This document shows positions 9,767-19,909 of a DNA stretch of 64,000 bases, piece after piece. Below the pieces are notes generated by a model. That model saw only the letters and a list, made by a program, of their open reading frames with translations. It was not told where the DNA came from and did not search any database. Origin of the DNA: Pseudoalteromonas sp. T1lg75 (GTDB lineage: Bacteria > Pseudomonadota > Gammaproteobacteria > Enterobacterales > Alteromonadaceae); the NCBI RefSeq assembly GCF_002964705.1, contig NZ_PQCD01000022.1:127186-191185 (forward strand). Direction: 5' to 3'. The position numbers and the translations under genes were made by a program. Positions within the stretch are counted from its first letter, which is position 1. Each line of letters starts with the position of its first letter.

Positions 9767-11479
9767 TTATACAGCTAACGCTTGCTGTGCTTTTAGCTTT
9801 TCAATCATTTGCTCACGCATCTTGAACTTTTGTAGCTTGCCGGTCACAGTCATTGGATATTCCTCGACAATTTCTATGTACTTGGGAATTTTAAAATAAG
9901 CGAGGTGCTCCTTAAGATAATCACTCACCTGCTGCTCGTCGAGGTAATGACCGTCTTTAAGTTTCAGCCACAAACATACTTGCTCACCGAATTTATCATC
10001 AGGAATACCGAAGACGGCGGCATCGCTGATGGCGTCATGCAGATAAAGTAACTCTTCAATTTCGCGCGGGTAGATGTTCTCGCCGCCACGGATGATCATG
10101 TCCTTAATGCGTCCGACGATGGTGACATAGCCTTGCTCGTCCATAACCCCGAGATCGCCGGAGTGGAGCCAGCCTTGCTCGTCTATCGTGGCCTTGGTTT
10201 TCGTGGCATCGCCCCAATAACCCTGCATCACGCAATAACCACGGGCGCATATTTCCCCAGTGGTGCCGATGGCGGCGATATCGCCGCGCTCATCGATGAT
10301 TTTTACCTCGGTGTGGGCCATGGCGCGACCTACGGTTTCAACCTGTTTCTCGATGGGCGAGTCTATTTCCGTAATATGATTAATGGGGCTGCATTCGGTT
10401 TGCCCGTAACCGATCAACACTTGGGTCATGTTAAATTGGCTATGGACCTTACGCATTAATTCCTGCGGGCAAGTGGCGCCGGCCATCACTCCGGTGCGCA
10501 GGGTACTGAGATCAAACTGCGCGAACTCGGGTAACTCTAGCTGGGCGATAAACATGGTCGGTACACCATGCAGGGCGGTGCAGCGCTCTTGCTCCACGGT
10601 TTGCAAGGTGGTAAGCGGCTCAAACGAAGGGCTCGGATAGATGGCGCAAGCGCCACTGGCAACGCATACCAGGTTGCCCAGCACCATGCCAAAACAGTGG
10701 TACAAGGGCACAGGAATGCACAAGCGGTCGGTTTCGCTAAATTGCATGGCGCGCGCAACGAGCAGGGCGTTATTGAGAATGTTGCTATGACTCAGGGTTG
10801 CGCCCTTGGGGTTACCCGTTGTTCCAGACGTAAACTGAATATTGATGGCGTCATCCGGGCTTAATCGGCCCGCCAGGTCATGCATTTGCTGATAATGTTG
10901 TGCTTGTCCCAAGTTCTGAAGTTTAGAAAAGGGAAGCATGCCGGCGCGCTCTTTTTCACCTATGCTGATGACGCCCGTTAATGACGGCAGCTTAGCAATG
11001 GCACCCTGGTGGTGTGAGTCTTGCAATTCCGGCGCCAGTTGATAAAGCATTTCTACGTAATTAGAAGCCTTAAATTGCTGTGCCATTACCAGGAATTTCA
11101 CTTCAACATTATTGAGAGCAAACTCCAATTCATGGGGCCGGTAAGCGGGGTTTAAACACACCATAATGGCGCCAATTTTGGCGGTCGCCATTTGAATCAG
11201 TGACCATTCAATATTATTGGGAGACCAAATACCCACTCTATCGCCGGGCTGCACTCCAAGTGCCAGCAATCCGGTGGCCACCCGCTCTATTTCTTCAAGA
11301 TAACGGCGATAGGTCCAGCGAATGTTTTGATGCCGTACCACGATGGCCTCATGGTCTGGGAAGGTGTCGACAACGCTCTGTAGATAGTCGCCTATGGTGA
11401 GATCACTTAAGCTTACCTCGCTACTACCTTGATACGCACTGCTGGTAAGAGGAAATTGCGGTTTTAAATGCATGGGCAT
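9767..11479 (-). CDS. AMP-binding acyl-CoA synthetase (medium/long-chain, ACSF2-like)
   Basis: Activates a fatty acid with ATP and CoA through an acyl-adenylate. The 570 residues carry the ANL-superfamily motifs in order: P-loop FTSGTTGNPKGA (about residues 215-226), IGYGQTECSP, GYWGDATKTKATIDEQGWLHSGDLG, the hinge GRIKDMIIRGGENIYPREIEE, and the catalytic lysine in MTVTGKLQKFKM. A strong AAGGAGG six bases before the ATG at 11479 supports the start. Similar genes often accompany branched-chain or fatty-acid catabolism; here it stands alone. Chain-length preference is not visible in the sequence. Confidence 0.87.
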   Translation of the reverse strand: MPMHLKPQFPLTSSAYQGSSEVSLSDLTIGDYLQSVVDTFPDHEAIVVRHQNIRWTYRRYLEEIERVATGLLALGVQPGDRVGIWSPNNIEWSLIQMATAKIGAIMVCLNPAYRPHELEFALNNVEVKFLVMAQQFKASNYVEMLYQLAPELQDSHHQGAIAKLPSLTGVISIGEKERAGMLPFSKLQNLGQAQHYQQMHDLAGRLSPDDAINIQFTSGTTGNPKGATLSHSNILNNALLVARAMQFSETDRLCIPVPLYHCFGMVLGNLVCVASGACAIYPSPSFEPLTTLQTVEQERCTALHGVPTMFIAQLELPEFAQFDLSTLRTGVMAGATCPQELMRKVHSQFNMTQVLIGYGQTECSPINHITEIDSPIEKQVETVGRAMAHTEVKIIDERGDIAAIGTTGEICARGYCVMQGYWGDATKTKATIDEQGWLHSGDLGVMDEQGYVTIVGRIKDMIIRGGENIYPREIEELLYLHDAISDAAVFGIPDDKFGEQVCLWLKLKDGHYLDEQQVSDYLKEHLAYFKIPKYIEIVEEYPMTVTGKLQKFKMREQMIEKLKAQQALAV

Positions 11480-11732
11480 ACTTAGCCTCCTTGGCGCAAA
11501 ATGAATTTATCTCAATCAATTCTTACTAACCAATGAAACATAGATTGTCGACACATTCCATCAAAAAAGACGGTTTAGGCCTTGTTTGCGACTAAAGGTG
11601 TAGATGGGTGTCGACAAATAAAAACGGACAGAGCGGGGGGAGGTATATGGAAACTGAGGAAATAGAGGATAAATCAATACGGCGGGAAGCTGGGCCCAGT
11701 ACAGTTGTGCCTGGGCCGTGTAAGTTCGAGTA

Positions 11733-12272
11733 TTAGAAGAGCAGTATTTTAAAGCCGATCAAGATCAACACCACACCGCCGAGTAATTCTGCTTTACTTT
11801 CTAACCAGGTGCCGCTGCGCGCGCCAACGAAGACACCGGCAAAACTGAATATCAAGGTGACGACACCAATAATTGCACAGGCCAGCATGGGGTGCACATC
11901 GAGTAGGGTTAAGGTAAAGCCCGCAGCCATGGCATCGATACTGGTGGCAATGGCAAGAATCAATAGTACCTTGTGGGTGATTTGGGCAATGTCCTCTTCA
12001 ATGCCTTCACTAAGGGCTTCATAAATCATTTTCGCACCGATAAGGAGCAACAGACCGAAGGCTATCCAGTGAGCATAGGCATCCACCCAACCCAACACGC
12101 CTTTACCACCGAGGTAACCAATTAACGGCATCAAGCCCTGAAATAAACCAAAATAAACGCCGGCTTTAAGTGCCAACGAGCGGGTTAAGCTGGTGTGTTT
12201 TGAGCCAAGCCCGATGGACACTGCAAAGGCGTCCATGCTTAGGGCCACGGCCAATATAAAAACTTCAATCAT
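11733..12272 (-). CDS. mntP: Putative manganese efflux pump MntP
   Basis: The 179-residue inner-membrane protein has six hydrophobic helices and the family's two repeated halves. Each half has an acidic pair motif: [14 protein letters not shown] near residue 10 and [13 protein letters not shown] in the second half. MntP exports Mn2+ to protect against excess metal. In E. coli the gene is under a yybP-ykoY riboswitch and MntR. Here only 95 bp separate it from the upstream gene and most of that is a terminator, so no riboswitch of that size fits. Confidence 0.93.
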   Translation of the reverse strand: MIEVFILAVALSMDAFAVSIGLGSKHTSLTRSLALKAGVYFGLFQGLMPLIGYLGGKGVLGWVDAYAHWIAFGLLLLIGAKMIYEALSEGIEEDIAQITHKVLLILAIATSIDAMAAGFTLTLLDVHPMLACAIIGVVTLIFSFAGVFVGARSGTWLESKAELLGGVVLILIGFKILLF

Positions 12273-12316
12273 CTGAAAACTCGTTATTTGTTAGGTCTTA
12301 GAATAAGTGACTACAC

Positions 12317-12346
12317 ATAAAAAAGGCCGCTTGAAAAAGCGACCCA
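12317..12346 (-). terminator. Terminator of the DUF3010 gene
   Basis: On the minus strand GGTCGCTT-TTTC-AAGCGGCC is followed by six T, a classic intrinsic terminator. It lies 20 bp after the DUF3010 stop and separates that gene from mntP. Confidence 0.85.
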
Positions 12347-12367
12347 GTAGCATGTAATTTTTGGCGC

Positions 12368-12808
12368 TTATTCCTTGGCGTAGGTGCGCTGCATTATATA
12401 CACATAAGCCGTGATAAATGCTTGTTCTTGGAATTTCTTCAAGCCAGTTTCTTCAAAATCGATAGGAACAGGGTTGCGCTTCAATTGCTCTTTCATGGTG
12501 GTGGCATTAAGTACACACACATCTAGGTCGGGAATAAGTTGCAGCGCTGTTTCCATTTTAAAACCAACGGCACCACCGGCGAACTTGCCCTTTTGTGGGC
12601 GACCTTTAATGGCAATTGAATCAACGCCATAGTCTTCCATCAGCTTTTTAAAATCGCGGTAAAACTTTTGTACTTGTTCCGTGTCGTCGGCGTCACTGAG
12701 TACAAAACGTGTTTGTCGTACGTCGCGAATGTCGAAAACGTCATTGTCTTTTGATAATAAGCACAGCAGCACTTCGCTGCCTTTTATTTCTACACCACAG
12801 GTATTCAT
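12368..12808 (-). CDS. DUF3010 family protein
   Basis: A 146-residue cytosolic protein matching the DUF3010 family known from Shewanella, Vibrio and relatives; function unknown. The fold looks RNase H-like: an N-terminal beta pattern MNTCGVEIKGSEVLLCLL with an early acidic residue, SIAIKGRPQKGKFAGGAVGFKMET in the middle and a C-terminal EQAFITAYVYIMQR helix. The RNase H-like reading is inferred from the strand pattern only. It has its own terminator and is divergent from thrS. Confidence 0.8.
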   Translation of the reverse strand: MNTCGVEIKGSEVLLCLLSKDNDVFDIRDVRQTRFVLSDADDTEQVQKFYRDFKKLMEDYGVDSIAIKGRPQKGKFAGGAVGFKMETALQLIPDLDVCVLNATTMKEQLKRNPVPIDFEETGLKKFQEQAFITAYVYIMQRTYAKE

Positions 12809-13058
12809 GTTATATCGCCTTTGTATTCAATGGCATCTAGTATATCAGAGATGGTGTAAAAACAATGGAATAAAATTATTCCCTTAGCCTTGAATTTGTA
12901 TGCAGGGCACGCGAGAATAGCCGCTTGCGCTCATACTCGGGCGCAACAACATCATCGCAATGCTTGTTGGTATAAGCGTTGATTATGAATTAAATCGATT
13001 AAATATAACTTACTACATGTGGCGCGGCGTAGGTGTCACCACTGTAAAAGGATTAAAC

Positions 13059-14969
13059 ATGCCTGTAATTACTCTTCCTGACGGTAGTCAGCGTATTTTT
13101 GATAACCCAGTCTCAACTTTGGATGTGGCCCTTGATATCGGTCCTGGCCTTGCTAAAGCCACCATCGCCGGTCGTGTAAACGGCGAGCGCGTTGATGCCT
13201 GTGACCTAATCACCGAAGATGCGCGTTTAGAAATTATCACCGCCAAAGACGAAGATGGTTTAGAAATTATTCGCCACTCGTGTGCTCACCTTATTGGCCA
13301 CGCCATTAAGCAGCTTTACCCGGACGCCAAAATGGCCATTGGTCCGACAATCGACAACGGTTTCTATTACGATGTTGATATGGAGCACTCGCTGACCCAA
13401 GAAGATCTTGAAGCGCTAGAAAAGCGCATGCATGAGCTTGCCAAAACAAAATACGACGTTGTGAAGAAGGTCGTCAGCTGGCAAGAAGCGCGCGATGCTT
13501 TTGCAGCGCGTGGCGAAACCTACAAGATGGAAATCCTTGACGAGAATATCTCTAAAGATGACCGTCCGGGCCTATACCATCACGAAGAGTATGTCGACAT
13601 GTGTCGCGGTCCACACGTACCAAACATGTCGTTCTGTCAGCACTTCAAACTAATGAAGGTGGCCGGCGCATACTGGCGTGGCGACTCAGACAACAAGATG
13701 CTACAGCGTATCTACGGCACCGCCTGGGGCGATAAAAAGCAACTTAAAGGTTACTTGCAGCGCCTTGAAGAAGCGGAAAAGCGTGATCACCGTAAGATAG
13801 GTAAAGCCCTTGATTTATGGCACTGGCAAGAAGAAGCGCCTGGCATGGTGTTTTGGCATAACGATGGCTGGAGCATTTACCGCGAACTAGAGGACTTCGT
13901 TCGTGAAAAATTACGCGAGTACGATTACGAAGAAGTAAAAGGCCCATTGATGATGGACCGTGTACTGTGGGAAAAGTCGGGCCACTGGGACAAATATGGC
14001 GATGCTATGTTTACCACCGAGTCGGAAAAGCGCGAATACGCCATTAAACCGATGAACTGTCCGGGACACGTACAAATTTTTAACCAAGGTTTGAAATCGT
14101 ACCGCGACCTGCCACTGCGTATGGCCGAGTTTGGTTGTTGTCACCGTAATGAGCCATCGGGTGCCCTGCACGGTTTGATGCGTGTGCGCGGCTTTACCCA
14201 GGATGATGCCCATATCTTCTGTACCGAAGAGCAGATCCTCGACGAAGTAGCAGCCTGTATCGACATGGTGTATGACACATACTCCACATTCGGTTTTGAA
14301 AAAATCGTGGTTAAATTATCAACTCGTCCAGAGCAACGTATCGGTGAGGATGCGCTTTGGGGTAGAGCCGAGCAAGCGCTTGCCCAAGCACTAACAGATA
14401 AGAATATTGAATTTGAATATCTGCCGGGTGAGGGCGCCTTCTACGGACCAAAAATTGAGTTTACGCTTTATGATTGTTTGGAACGTGCATGGCAGTGTGG
14501 TACTGTGCAGCTAGACTTTATGTTGCCGGGCCGTTTAGGAGCAACTTATGTTGCTGAAAATAACGACCGTCGCACGCCGGTAATGATCCACCGTGCGATT
14601 CTCGGTTCAATCGAGCGCTTTATCGGTATTTTGACCGAAGAATATGCCGGCTTATTCCCAACCTGGTTGGCGCCAAAGCAGGTGGTATTGATGAATATCA
14701 CCGATAAGCAGGCGGATTATGTGCAAGAAGTTGTACAAAAATTAAATAAACTGGGCATTCGTGCCGCAGCCGACTTGAGAAATGAGAAAATTGGCTTTAA
14801 AATTCGCGAACATACTTTAAAACGTATACCTTACTTATTAGTTGTTGGCGACAAAGAAGTTGAACAACAAGAAGTCGCAGTGAGGACACGTACAGGTGAA
14901 GACCTGGGCAAGTTTAAAGTCGATGACTTTATTACAAAAATCGCAGATGAAATTAAGAATAGACGCTAG
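13059..14969 (+). CDS. thrS: Threonyl-tRNA synthetase
   Basis: Class II synthetase charging tRNA-Thr. The start is the ATG at 13059 with AAAGGA upstream, giving 636 residues (E. coli has 642) beginning [21 protein letters not shown] longer in-frame reading to 12960 adds 33 residues unlike the family. Domains in order are TGS (1-61), the editing domain with [10 protein letters not shown], a catalytic core with the zinc cysteine in MNCPGH and motif 2 around [13 protein letters not shown], and a C-terminal anticodon-binding domain ([18 protein letters not shown]). A TTGAAT-17-GAGAAT promoter-like pair lies near 12892-12920. In E. coli thrS is autoregulated at its leader; I could not identify an equivalent operator. 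Confidence 0.97.
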   Translation: MPVITLPDGSQRIFDNPVSTLDVALDIGPGLAKATIAGRVNGERVDACDLITEDARLEIITAKDEDGLEIIRHSCAHLIGHAIKQLYPDAKMAIGPTIDNGFYYDVDMEHSLTQEDLEALEKRMHELAKTKYDVVKKVVSWQEARDAFAARGETYKMEILDENISKDDRPGLYHHEEYVDMCRGPHVPNMSFCQHFKLMKVAGAYWRGDSDNKMLQRIYGTAWGDKKQLKGYLQRLEEAEKRDHRKIGKALDLWHWQEEAPGMVFWHNDGWSIYRELEDFVREKLREYDYEEVKGPLMMDRVLWEKSGHWDKYGDAMFTTESEKREYAIKPMNCPGHVQIFNQGLKSYRDLPLRMAEFGCCHRNEPSGALHGLMRVRGFTQDDAHIFCTEEQILDEVAACIDMVYDTYSTFGFEKIVVKLSTRPEQRIGEDALWGRAEQALAQALTDKNIEFEYLPGEGAFYGPKIEFTLYDCLERAWQCGTVQLDFMLPGRLGATYVAENNDRRTPVMIHRAILGSIERFIGILTEEYAGLFPTWLAPKQVVLMNITDKQADYVQEVVQKLNKLGIRAAADLRNEKIGFKIREHTLKRIPYLLVVGDKEVEQQEVAVRTRTGEDLGKFKVDDFITKIADEIKNRR

Positions 14970-14980
14970 TCTGTGATGGA

Positions 14981-15018
14981 AAAAGGGTGTGCCAAATACT
15001 GACGGTAACACCCTTTTT
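14981..15018 (+). terminator. Terminator or attenuator between thrS and infC
   Basis: AAAGGGTGT pairs with ACACCCTTT, followed by a run of T, 12 bp after the thrS stop. It should reduce read-through from thrS into infC. Confidence 0.75.
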
Positions 15019-15047
15019 TGTTTTTAATATTCTTGGAGGAACGTACC

Positions 15048-15593
15048 ATTAGAGGCGGAAAAAAGGGTCAACAAACGACTCAAAAAAATCGTATTAACGA
15101 AGACATCACGGCAAAAGAAGTTCGACTAATTGGCTTTGACGGTGAGCAAGCAGGCATTGTGTCTTTAAGTGAAGCGTTGTCATTGGCGGAAGAAGCTGGT
15201 GTCGATCTCGTTGAGATCAGCCCTAATGCTGAGCCACCTGTTTGTAAGGTTATGGACTACGGTAAGTTCATTTTCGAGAAAAGCAAGGCACAAAAAGAAC
15301 AGAAGAAGAAGCAAAAGCAAATCCAGATTAAGGAAGTTAAATTCCGTCCGGGTACTGACATTGGTGACTACCAGGTTAAGCTTCGTAACCTTCGCAAGTT
15401 CTTAGAAGCTGGCGATAAAGCGAAAGTAACTATCCGCTTCCGTGGCCGTGAAATGGCCCACCAAGAGATCGGCATCGAGCTTCTAAACCGCATCAAGACG
15501 GATTTAGAAGATTTGGCAACCTGCGAGTCTTTCCCTAAGAAAGTCGAAGGTCGTCAAATGATTATGATGCTAGCGCCGGTGGCTAAAAAATAG
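15048..15593 (+). CDS. infC: Translation initiation factor IF-3, AUU start
   Basis: Binds the 30S subunit and checks start-codon pairing. The start is the non-canonical ATT at 15048-15050, seven bases after a strong GGAGGA (15035-15040). It gives 181 residues starting (M)[19 protein letters not shown], collinear with E. coli IF-3. A TTG-start extension to 15018 would read through the upstream terminator tail and is rejected. Key segments are [23 protein letters not shown], a lysine-rich linker and [15 protein letters not shown] starts on infC allow IF-3 to repress its own synthesis; that is known for the family, and the codon is seen here. Confidence 0.96.
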   Translation: MRGGKKGQQTTQKNRINEDITAKEVRLIGFDGEQAGIVSLSEALSLAEEAGVDLVEISPNAEPPVCKVMDYGKFIFEKSKAQKEQKKKQKQIQIKEVKFRPGTDIGDYQVKLRNLRKFLEAGDKAKVTIRFRGREMAHQEIGIELLNRIKTDLEDLATCESFPKKVEGRQMIMMLAPVAKK

Positions 15594-15674
15594 TATACTG
15601 CGCGCCTTAAGATTTAGTGCAGGTTTACAAGCTACTTGAATTGCTTCGGTAATTTATTTAGCACCTGTATCTAT

Positions 15675-15713
15675 CCGGTTGAAAGTAAGGGACTTTTTAA
15701 GTCCCTTCACCGG
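15675..15713 (+). promoter_or_regulatory. Hairpin leader in front of rpmI-rplT
   Basis: The nested stem CCGGT...AAGGGACTT-TTT-AAGTCCCTT...ACCGG lies in the 208-bp infC-rpmI gap, with no long T-run after it. In E. coli, L20 represses rpmI-rplT through structure in this leader. A similar role is inferred here from position; no L20-site match was made. Confidence 0.45.
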
Positions 15714-15801
15714 TTTTGGGAGTAAGTTAGGCCACTAAAGTGTCAGCGTAAGCTGGACGCCTGCTTGCTAAATTTAAGCAATATCAATTGGAGTTATTGC
15801 A

Positions 15802-16002
15802 ATGGCTTATAAGCTAAAAACACACCGTGGCGCCGCTAAGCGCTTCAAGAAAACTGCTTCTGGCGGTTTTAAGCGTAAACAAGCGCACCTTCGTCACATT
15901 CTGACCAAGAAAACCTCTAAGCGTAAGCTTCACCTACGTCCTAAGCTAATGGTTCACAAGAACGACCACGGCTTAGTTTCTCGTATGTTACCATTCGCTT
16001 AA
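15802..16002 (+). CDS. rpmI: Large-subunit ribosomal protein bL35
   Basis: A 66-residue very basic protein of the 50S subunit. [36 protein letters not shown] and [15 protein letters not shown] are the conserved bL35 segments. GGAG lies 9-10 bp before the ATG. rplT follows after 15 bp and the pair is always co-transcribed. Length matches the family (64-66). Confidence 0.97.
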   Translation: MAYKLKTHRGAAKRFKKTASGGFKRKQAHLRHILTKKTSKRKLHLRPKLMVHKNDHGLVSRMLPFA

Positions 16003-16017
16003 TAGGGGTATAGAATA

Positions 16018-16377
16018 ATGGCAAGAGTAAAACGCGGTACTATCGCGCGCGCACGTCACAAGAAAGTTTTAAAGCAAGCTAAAGGTTACTACGGTGCACG
16101 TTCACGTGTTTACCGCGTAGCTTTCCAAGCGGTTACTAAAGCGGGTCAATACGCTTACCGTGACCGTCGTGCGAAGAAACGTACTTTCCGTCAACTATGG
16201 ATTGCTCGTATCAACGCTGCAGCTCGTCAAAATGGTTTGTCTTACAGCCGTTTCATCAACGGTCTTAAGAAGACTTCTGTAGAGATCGACCGTAAGATCC
16301 TTGCAGACATCGCTGTTTATGACCAAACTGCATTCGCAGCACTAGTTGCTAAGGCTAAAGAAGGCCTAGAAGCTTAA
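16018..16377 (+). CDS. rplT: Large-subunit ribosomal protein bL20
   Basis: A 119-residue rRNA-binding protein needed early in 50S assembly and the usual feedback regulator of this operon. It begins [20 protein letters not shown] and has the family's long basic N-terminal helix ([18 protein letters not shown]) and globular C-terminal half ([20 protein letters not shown]). GGGGT lies 11 bp before the ATG. An intrinsic terminator follows within 20 bp. Confidence 0.97.
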   Translation: MARVKRGTIARARHKKVLKQAKGYYGARSRVYRVAFQAVTKAGQYAYRDRRAKKRTFRQLWIARINAAARQNGLSYSRFINGLKKTSVEIDRKILADIAVYDQTAFAALVAKAKEGLEA

Positions 16378-16392
16378 TTTGTGCTAGCAGAG

Positions 16393-16419
16393 AAAGGAGC
16401 CGATTGGCTCCTTTTTTAT
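16393..16419 (+). terminator. Terminator of the infC-rpmI-rplT operon
   Basis: AAAGGAGCC-GATT-GGCTCCTTTTTT forms a strong stem with a T-tail. On the opposite strand it also has a short T-rich tail and may serve the convergent SDR gene. Confidence 0.85.
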
Positions 16420-16434
16420 TGCCTGAAATTCCCG

Positions 16435-17262
16435 TTAACGGGATTTGGTTAAGACCCAGTCCATCCAGCTAATAGGCAAAATTCTTCTCAAAAAGCCGAA
16501 TAAATAGGTTGGGGTAGTGACATAATACCTTGCCTGTGGTCGTTGCGACTCCAAGGCATGGACCAAGCGCTTATAAACAGCCTCCGGGCCCAAAGTAAAG
16601 GGTTGCGGCCCAGTGGCCGATTCCAACCGGCGTTGTTGCGCCAAGTAGTTTTCCCGGTGTGCGCTCGTTTCAATATTTATCCCCGAGGTTAAAAAAGCCT
16701 GTAGGGCATTATCGCGAAATTTCGAGGTAATGGGTCCGGGCTCAATCAGCGACACCTGCACGCCGCTGCCTTTAAGCTCCAATCTCAGGGTGTCTGTTAG
16801 ACCTTCCAAGGCAAACTTACTGGCGTTGTAGGCGCCGCGATAGGGTAAGGTCACCAAGCCCAACACCGACGAGTTTTGAATAATGCGGCCATGGCCTTGT
16901 TGGCGCATTATTTTACAGGCCAACTGGGTGAGGTGGTGCCAGCCAAACACATTGGTTTCAAATTGCTTGCGTAGCGCCTCTACGGGTAAGTCTTCTACGG
17001 CTCCGGGTTGACCATAGGCGCCATTATTAAAGAGTGCATCGAGTTTACCGCCACTTTGGGCAAGTGCCTCGTTAAAGCCGCTTTCTATGGATTGCGGATC
17101 GCTGTAATCAAGCTGAACACAGGTAATGCCCTCGGCGTTGAGTTTACGAACGTCCTCTAAGGCACGACAGCTGGCTATGACCTTATAGCCACGCTTTAGT
17201 AATTGTTGCGCGCAGTAATATCCTATGCCGCTGGAGCAGCCGGTGATAAGTATGGTTTTCAT
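16435..17262 (-). CDS. Short-chain dehydrogenase/reductase (classical SDR)
   Basis: A 275-residue NAD(P)-dependent oxidoreductase. It shows the Rossmann motif TGCSSGIG (residues 7-14), NNGAYG in the N-N-A-G position, the catalytic serine in IIQNSSVLG, and Y-N-A-S-K with the catalytic Tyr and Lys. The C-terminal TTPTYLFGFLRRILPISWMDWVL is hydrophobic and may touch the membrane. The substrate is unknown. It resembles the retinol-dehydrogenase-like SDRs common in Shewanella and Vibrio. It is monocistronic and divergent from the M14 peptidase gene. Confidence 0.85.
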   Translation of the reverse strand: MKTILITGCSSGIGYYCAQQLLKRGYKVIASCRALEDVRKLNAEGITCVQLDYSDPQSIESGFNEALAQSGGKLDALFNNGAYGQPGAVEDLPVEALRKQFETNVFGWHHLTQLACKIMRQQGHGRIIQNSSVLGLVTLPYRGAYNASKFALEGLTDTLRLELKGSGVQVSLIEPGPITSKFRDNALQAFLTSGINIETSAHRENYLAQQRRLESATGPQPFTLGPEAVYKRLVHALESQRPQARYYVTTPTYLFGFLRRILPISWMDWVLTKSR

Positions 17263-17383
17263 GGTTTGATTTTATGCTGTATACATCCTTTGCGAGCAAA
17301 CTACCATTTCATCGCAGCCCTCGCCAGTGTTTGTTTATCCTTGTTATACTCAAACCCACTTATAAGAATAACAAGAGCTTATT

Positions 17384-19162
17384 ATGCTAACGTCTTTATT
17401 ACTTAGCGCTGCCCTAAGCCAAGATGCGCACCTACCACCTTTAATTTCTTGGCACGGAGACAGCGAAGTGCTGATGCAAAGTGACGGTCCCTTACAGACC
17501 GACTTTGAGCGCTCCGGTGGTGTTGACTCACCAAATTATGAAAACACCATGGCGTATTTGGCACAGCTGGTGAAGGCAAATAGCGCACAGTTCCATACGG
17601 TGACTATAGGCAAAAGCGATGCCGGGCGAGATATTCGCATGCTGATTGCCACCGAGCATGGATTGAGCTCCGCCGAGCAGCTTGTTGCGGATAACAAACC
17701 CACCTTGCTTATTCAAGCGGGTATACACAGCGGTGAAATCGACGGCAAAGACGCAGGTTTTATGCTGCTTCGCGATATCGCCAAGGGTCATCGCCCGGAC
17801 ATACTAAAAAGTGTCAATCTGCTGTTTATTCCTATTCTCAATGTCGATGGTCATGAACGCCGTAGTGCCTTTAATCGCATAAACCAACGTGGCCCGAACA
17901 TCATGGGCTTTCGCACCAACGGCCAAAATCTTAATTTAAACCGTGACTACACCAAGCTGGACACTCCGGGTATTCGCGCCATCGCTCATGTTGTTAATAC
18001 TTATCAGCCGGACCTCTATATTGACGTTCATGTCACCGATGGCGCCGATTATCAGTACGATATTACCTATGGTTATAACCCCAGCTTTGCCAGCAGCACG
18101 CCCAAGGTGACGCAGGCTCTGGACAAGTGGGTCGCTCCGGTTATCGATGCCAAGCTGCAAAAGCAGGGGCATATACCAGGGCCTTTGGTGTTTGTGATGG
18201 ATAAAATGGAATTTTCAAAAGGCCTGGCCGGTTGGGTTGCCGGGCCCAGGTATTCGAATGGCTGGGGGGAGTTGCGTCATCTGCCCACCATTTTGGTTGA
18301 GAACCATTCCTTAAAGCCCTACAAACAGCGCGTGCTTGGCACCTATGTGCTGTTGGACGGGGCAATTGAAGCCTTAGCAAGACACGGTGAGCAAATTGAT
18401 AAGGCGGTTGCGGACTCGATTAACACCAGTTACAAAGAGCTGGTCGTTGCACGAGACTATGCCAGTGAGCCAGACTCTATATCCTTTAAGGGGATCGCCT
18501 ACGAGCATTATACCAGTGCGGTTACCGGTTCCCGCGAGGTACGCTACCTAGGGGAAGCTCAGGAGTATGAAAGTTTGCCTATTTACTGGCAAAAAGAGGT
18601 GAAAACCAAGGTGGCAATTCCCAAGGCCTTTTATATTCCTCGTCAATACGCCGAAACCTTGACGGTGCTGAGCCTTCAAGGGGTTAAATTAGAAGCCGTG
18701 AGCGAGCCTCTCACACTCGCATTACGCCAAGCGCAGATAACTAGCTACGAGTTTGCCAAGGCGCCATTTGAAGGGCGCTTTCGCGTAACCCCCGAGCTTG
18801 AATACACCCAGGTTAACGTCAGGCTTGATAACAATTGGGTAAAAGTCGACACAGATCAGAAGCTCGGCCTGTTGGCCACCCATATACTGCACCCGGATGC
18901 TCCGGATTCCTTATTGCAGTGGGGCTTTTTCCATACCCTTTTTCAGCGTACCGAGTATGTTGAGAATTATGCCTTGGCTCCCTACGCAGCGCAGCTGTTA
19001 GCTAGCGATGAGGAAATCAGAGTCAAGTTTGAACAAAAGCTAAAAGATCCTAGTTTTGCTCAGGATGCCGAAGCACGTCGCGCTTGGCTTTACCAGCAAA
19101 GCCCGTATTATGATCAGCAATATTTGAATTACCCCGTTTTAATGCAGTACGAAAACGAATAG
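17384..19162 (+). CDS. M14-family zinc carboxypeptidase, probably exported
   Basis: The 592-residue peptidase has the M14 zinc motif H-x-x-E in AGIHSGEIDGKDAG (about residues 114-127) and the third ligand region in LYIDVHVTDGADY. Between them LNVDGHERRSAFNRINQRGP and NGQNLNLNRDY match the substrate-binding Arg/Asn stretch. The N-terminus MLTSLLLSAALSQ is a short hydrophobic segment that may be a signal peptide. The C-terminal ~250 residues are a less conserved extension. It cuts C-terminal residues or acts on peptidoglycan-like peptides; the specificity is not visible. The MBL-fold gene follows after 10 bp. Confidence 0.82.
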   Translation: MLTSLLLSAALSQDAHLPPLISWHGDSEVLMQSDGPLQTDFERSGGVDSPNYENTMAYLAQLVKANSAQFHTVTIGKSDAGRDIRMLIATEHGLSSAEQLVADNKPTLLIQAGIHSGEIDGKDAGFMLLRDIAKGHRPDILKSVNLLFIPILNVDGHERRSAFNRINQRGPNIMGFRTNGQNLNLNRDYTKLDTPGIRAIAHVVNTYQPDLYIDVHVTDGADYQYDITYGYNPSFASSTPKVTQALDKWVAPVIDAKLQKQGHIPGPLVFVMDKMEFSKGLAGWVAGPRYSNGWGELRHLPTILVENHSLKPYKQRVLGTYVLLDGAIEALARHGEQIDKAVADSINTSYKELVVARDYASEPDSISFKGIAYEHYTSAVTGSREVRYLGEAQEYESLPIYWQKEVKTKVAIPKAFYIPRQYAETLTVLSLQGVKLEAVSEPLTLALRQAQITSYEFAKAPFEGRFRVTPELEYTQVNVRLDNNWVKVDTDQKLGLLATHILHPDAPDSLLQWGFFHTLFQRTEYVENYALAPYAAQLLASDEEIRVKFEQKLKDPSFAQDAEARRAWLYQQSPYYDQQYLNYPVLMQYENE

Positions 19163-19172
19163 ATAACGAGCT

Positions 19173-19820
19173 ATGACAATTAAAATACTAACGGTGCCGG
19201 TGACACCGTTTCAGCAAAATTGCCGTATTCTGGTGTGTGAGAGCACCAAGAAAGCGGCTATCGTGGACCCGGGCGGCGATGCGCAAAAAATCGTAGCCAT
19301 CTTGAATGAGCATGGACTTAAGCCTGAGGCCATTTGGCTCACCCATGGTCATCTGGATCATGTGGGGGCCGCCGATGAGTTGGCTAAAGCTTACAGCGTA
19401 GAGATTATCGGCCCCCATAAAGACGAGCAGTTTTGGTTTGATGCGCTGCCACAGCAGGCACAGATGTTTGGGTTTTCGCCTCGTCCTGCTTTTCTACCGA
19501 CACAATGGTTGAGCCATGGTGATACCTTAAGTTTAGGTAACCTCAGTTTTGAGGTACGTCATTGCCCCGGACATACCCCAGGCCATGTCATTTTTGTGGA
19601 GCACGCACAAAAGCAGGTACTGGTAGGGGATGTGATTTTTAAAGGGTCAATTGGGCGCACCGACTTTCCAAAGGGGGATGCACCCACATTGATTGCATCT
19701 ATCAAGAGTCAGGTATTGTCTTTGCCGGATGATTTTGTCATCTTAAGTGGTCATGGTGAAAACACCACGGTGGGCCAGGAACGCGCCACTAACCCTTTTA
19801 TCAGTGGACGTTTTGGCTAA
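19173..19820 (+). CDS. Metallo-beta-lactamase-fold hydrolase (YcbL / glyoxalase II type)
   Basis: The 215-residue binuclear-zinc hydrolase shows THGHLDHVG (residues about 57-65), CPGHTPGH, VGDVIFKGSIGRTDFP and the late histidine in ILSGHGENTTV. This compact form matches YcbL-type enzymes, which can hydrolyse S-lactoylglutathione in related bacteria. The real thioester substrate here is unproven. It is probably co-transcribed with the upstream M14 peptidase (10-bp gap). Confidence 0.87.
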   Translation: MTIKILTVPVTPFQQNCRILVCESTKKAAIVDPGGDAQKIVAILNEHGLKPEAIWLTHGHLDHVGAADELAKAYSVEIIGPHKDEQFWFDALPQQAQMFGFSPRPAFLPTQWLSHGDTLSLGNLSFEVRHCPGHTPGHVIFVEHAQKQVLVGDVIFKGSIGRTDFPKGDAPTLIASIKSQVLSLPDDFVILSGHGENTTVGQERATNPFISGRFG

Positions 19821-19909
19821 CTTGAATCGGTTTCGGCCCTAAAAAAAAAGACGATCCCCGCAGGATTGTGTATAATTTTACCTAATTAAAGAAAGAATAA
19901 GAAAAATCA

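Noticed and set aside
12273..12367. yybP-ykoY manganese riboswitch in front of mntP
   Set aside because: The 95-bp gap is mostly the terminator of the upstream gene and leaves no room for the fold.
12960..13058. 33-residue extension of ThrRS
   Set aside because: It does not resemble the family, and a good ribosome binding site precedes the ATG at 13059.
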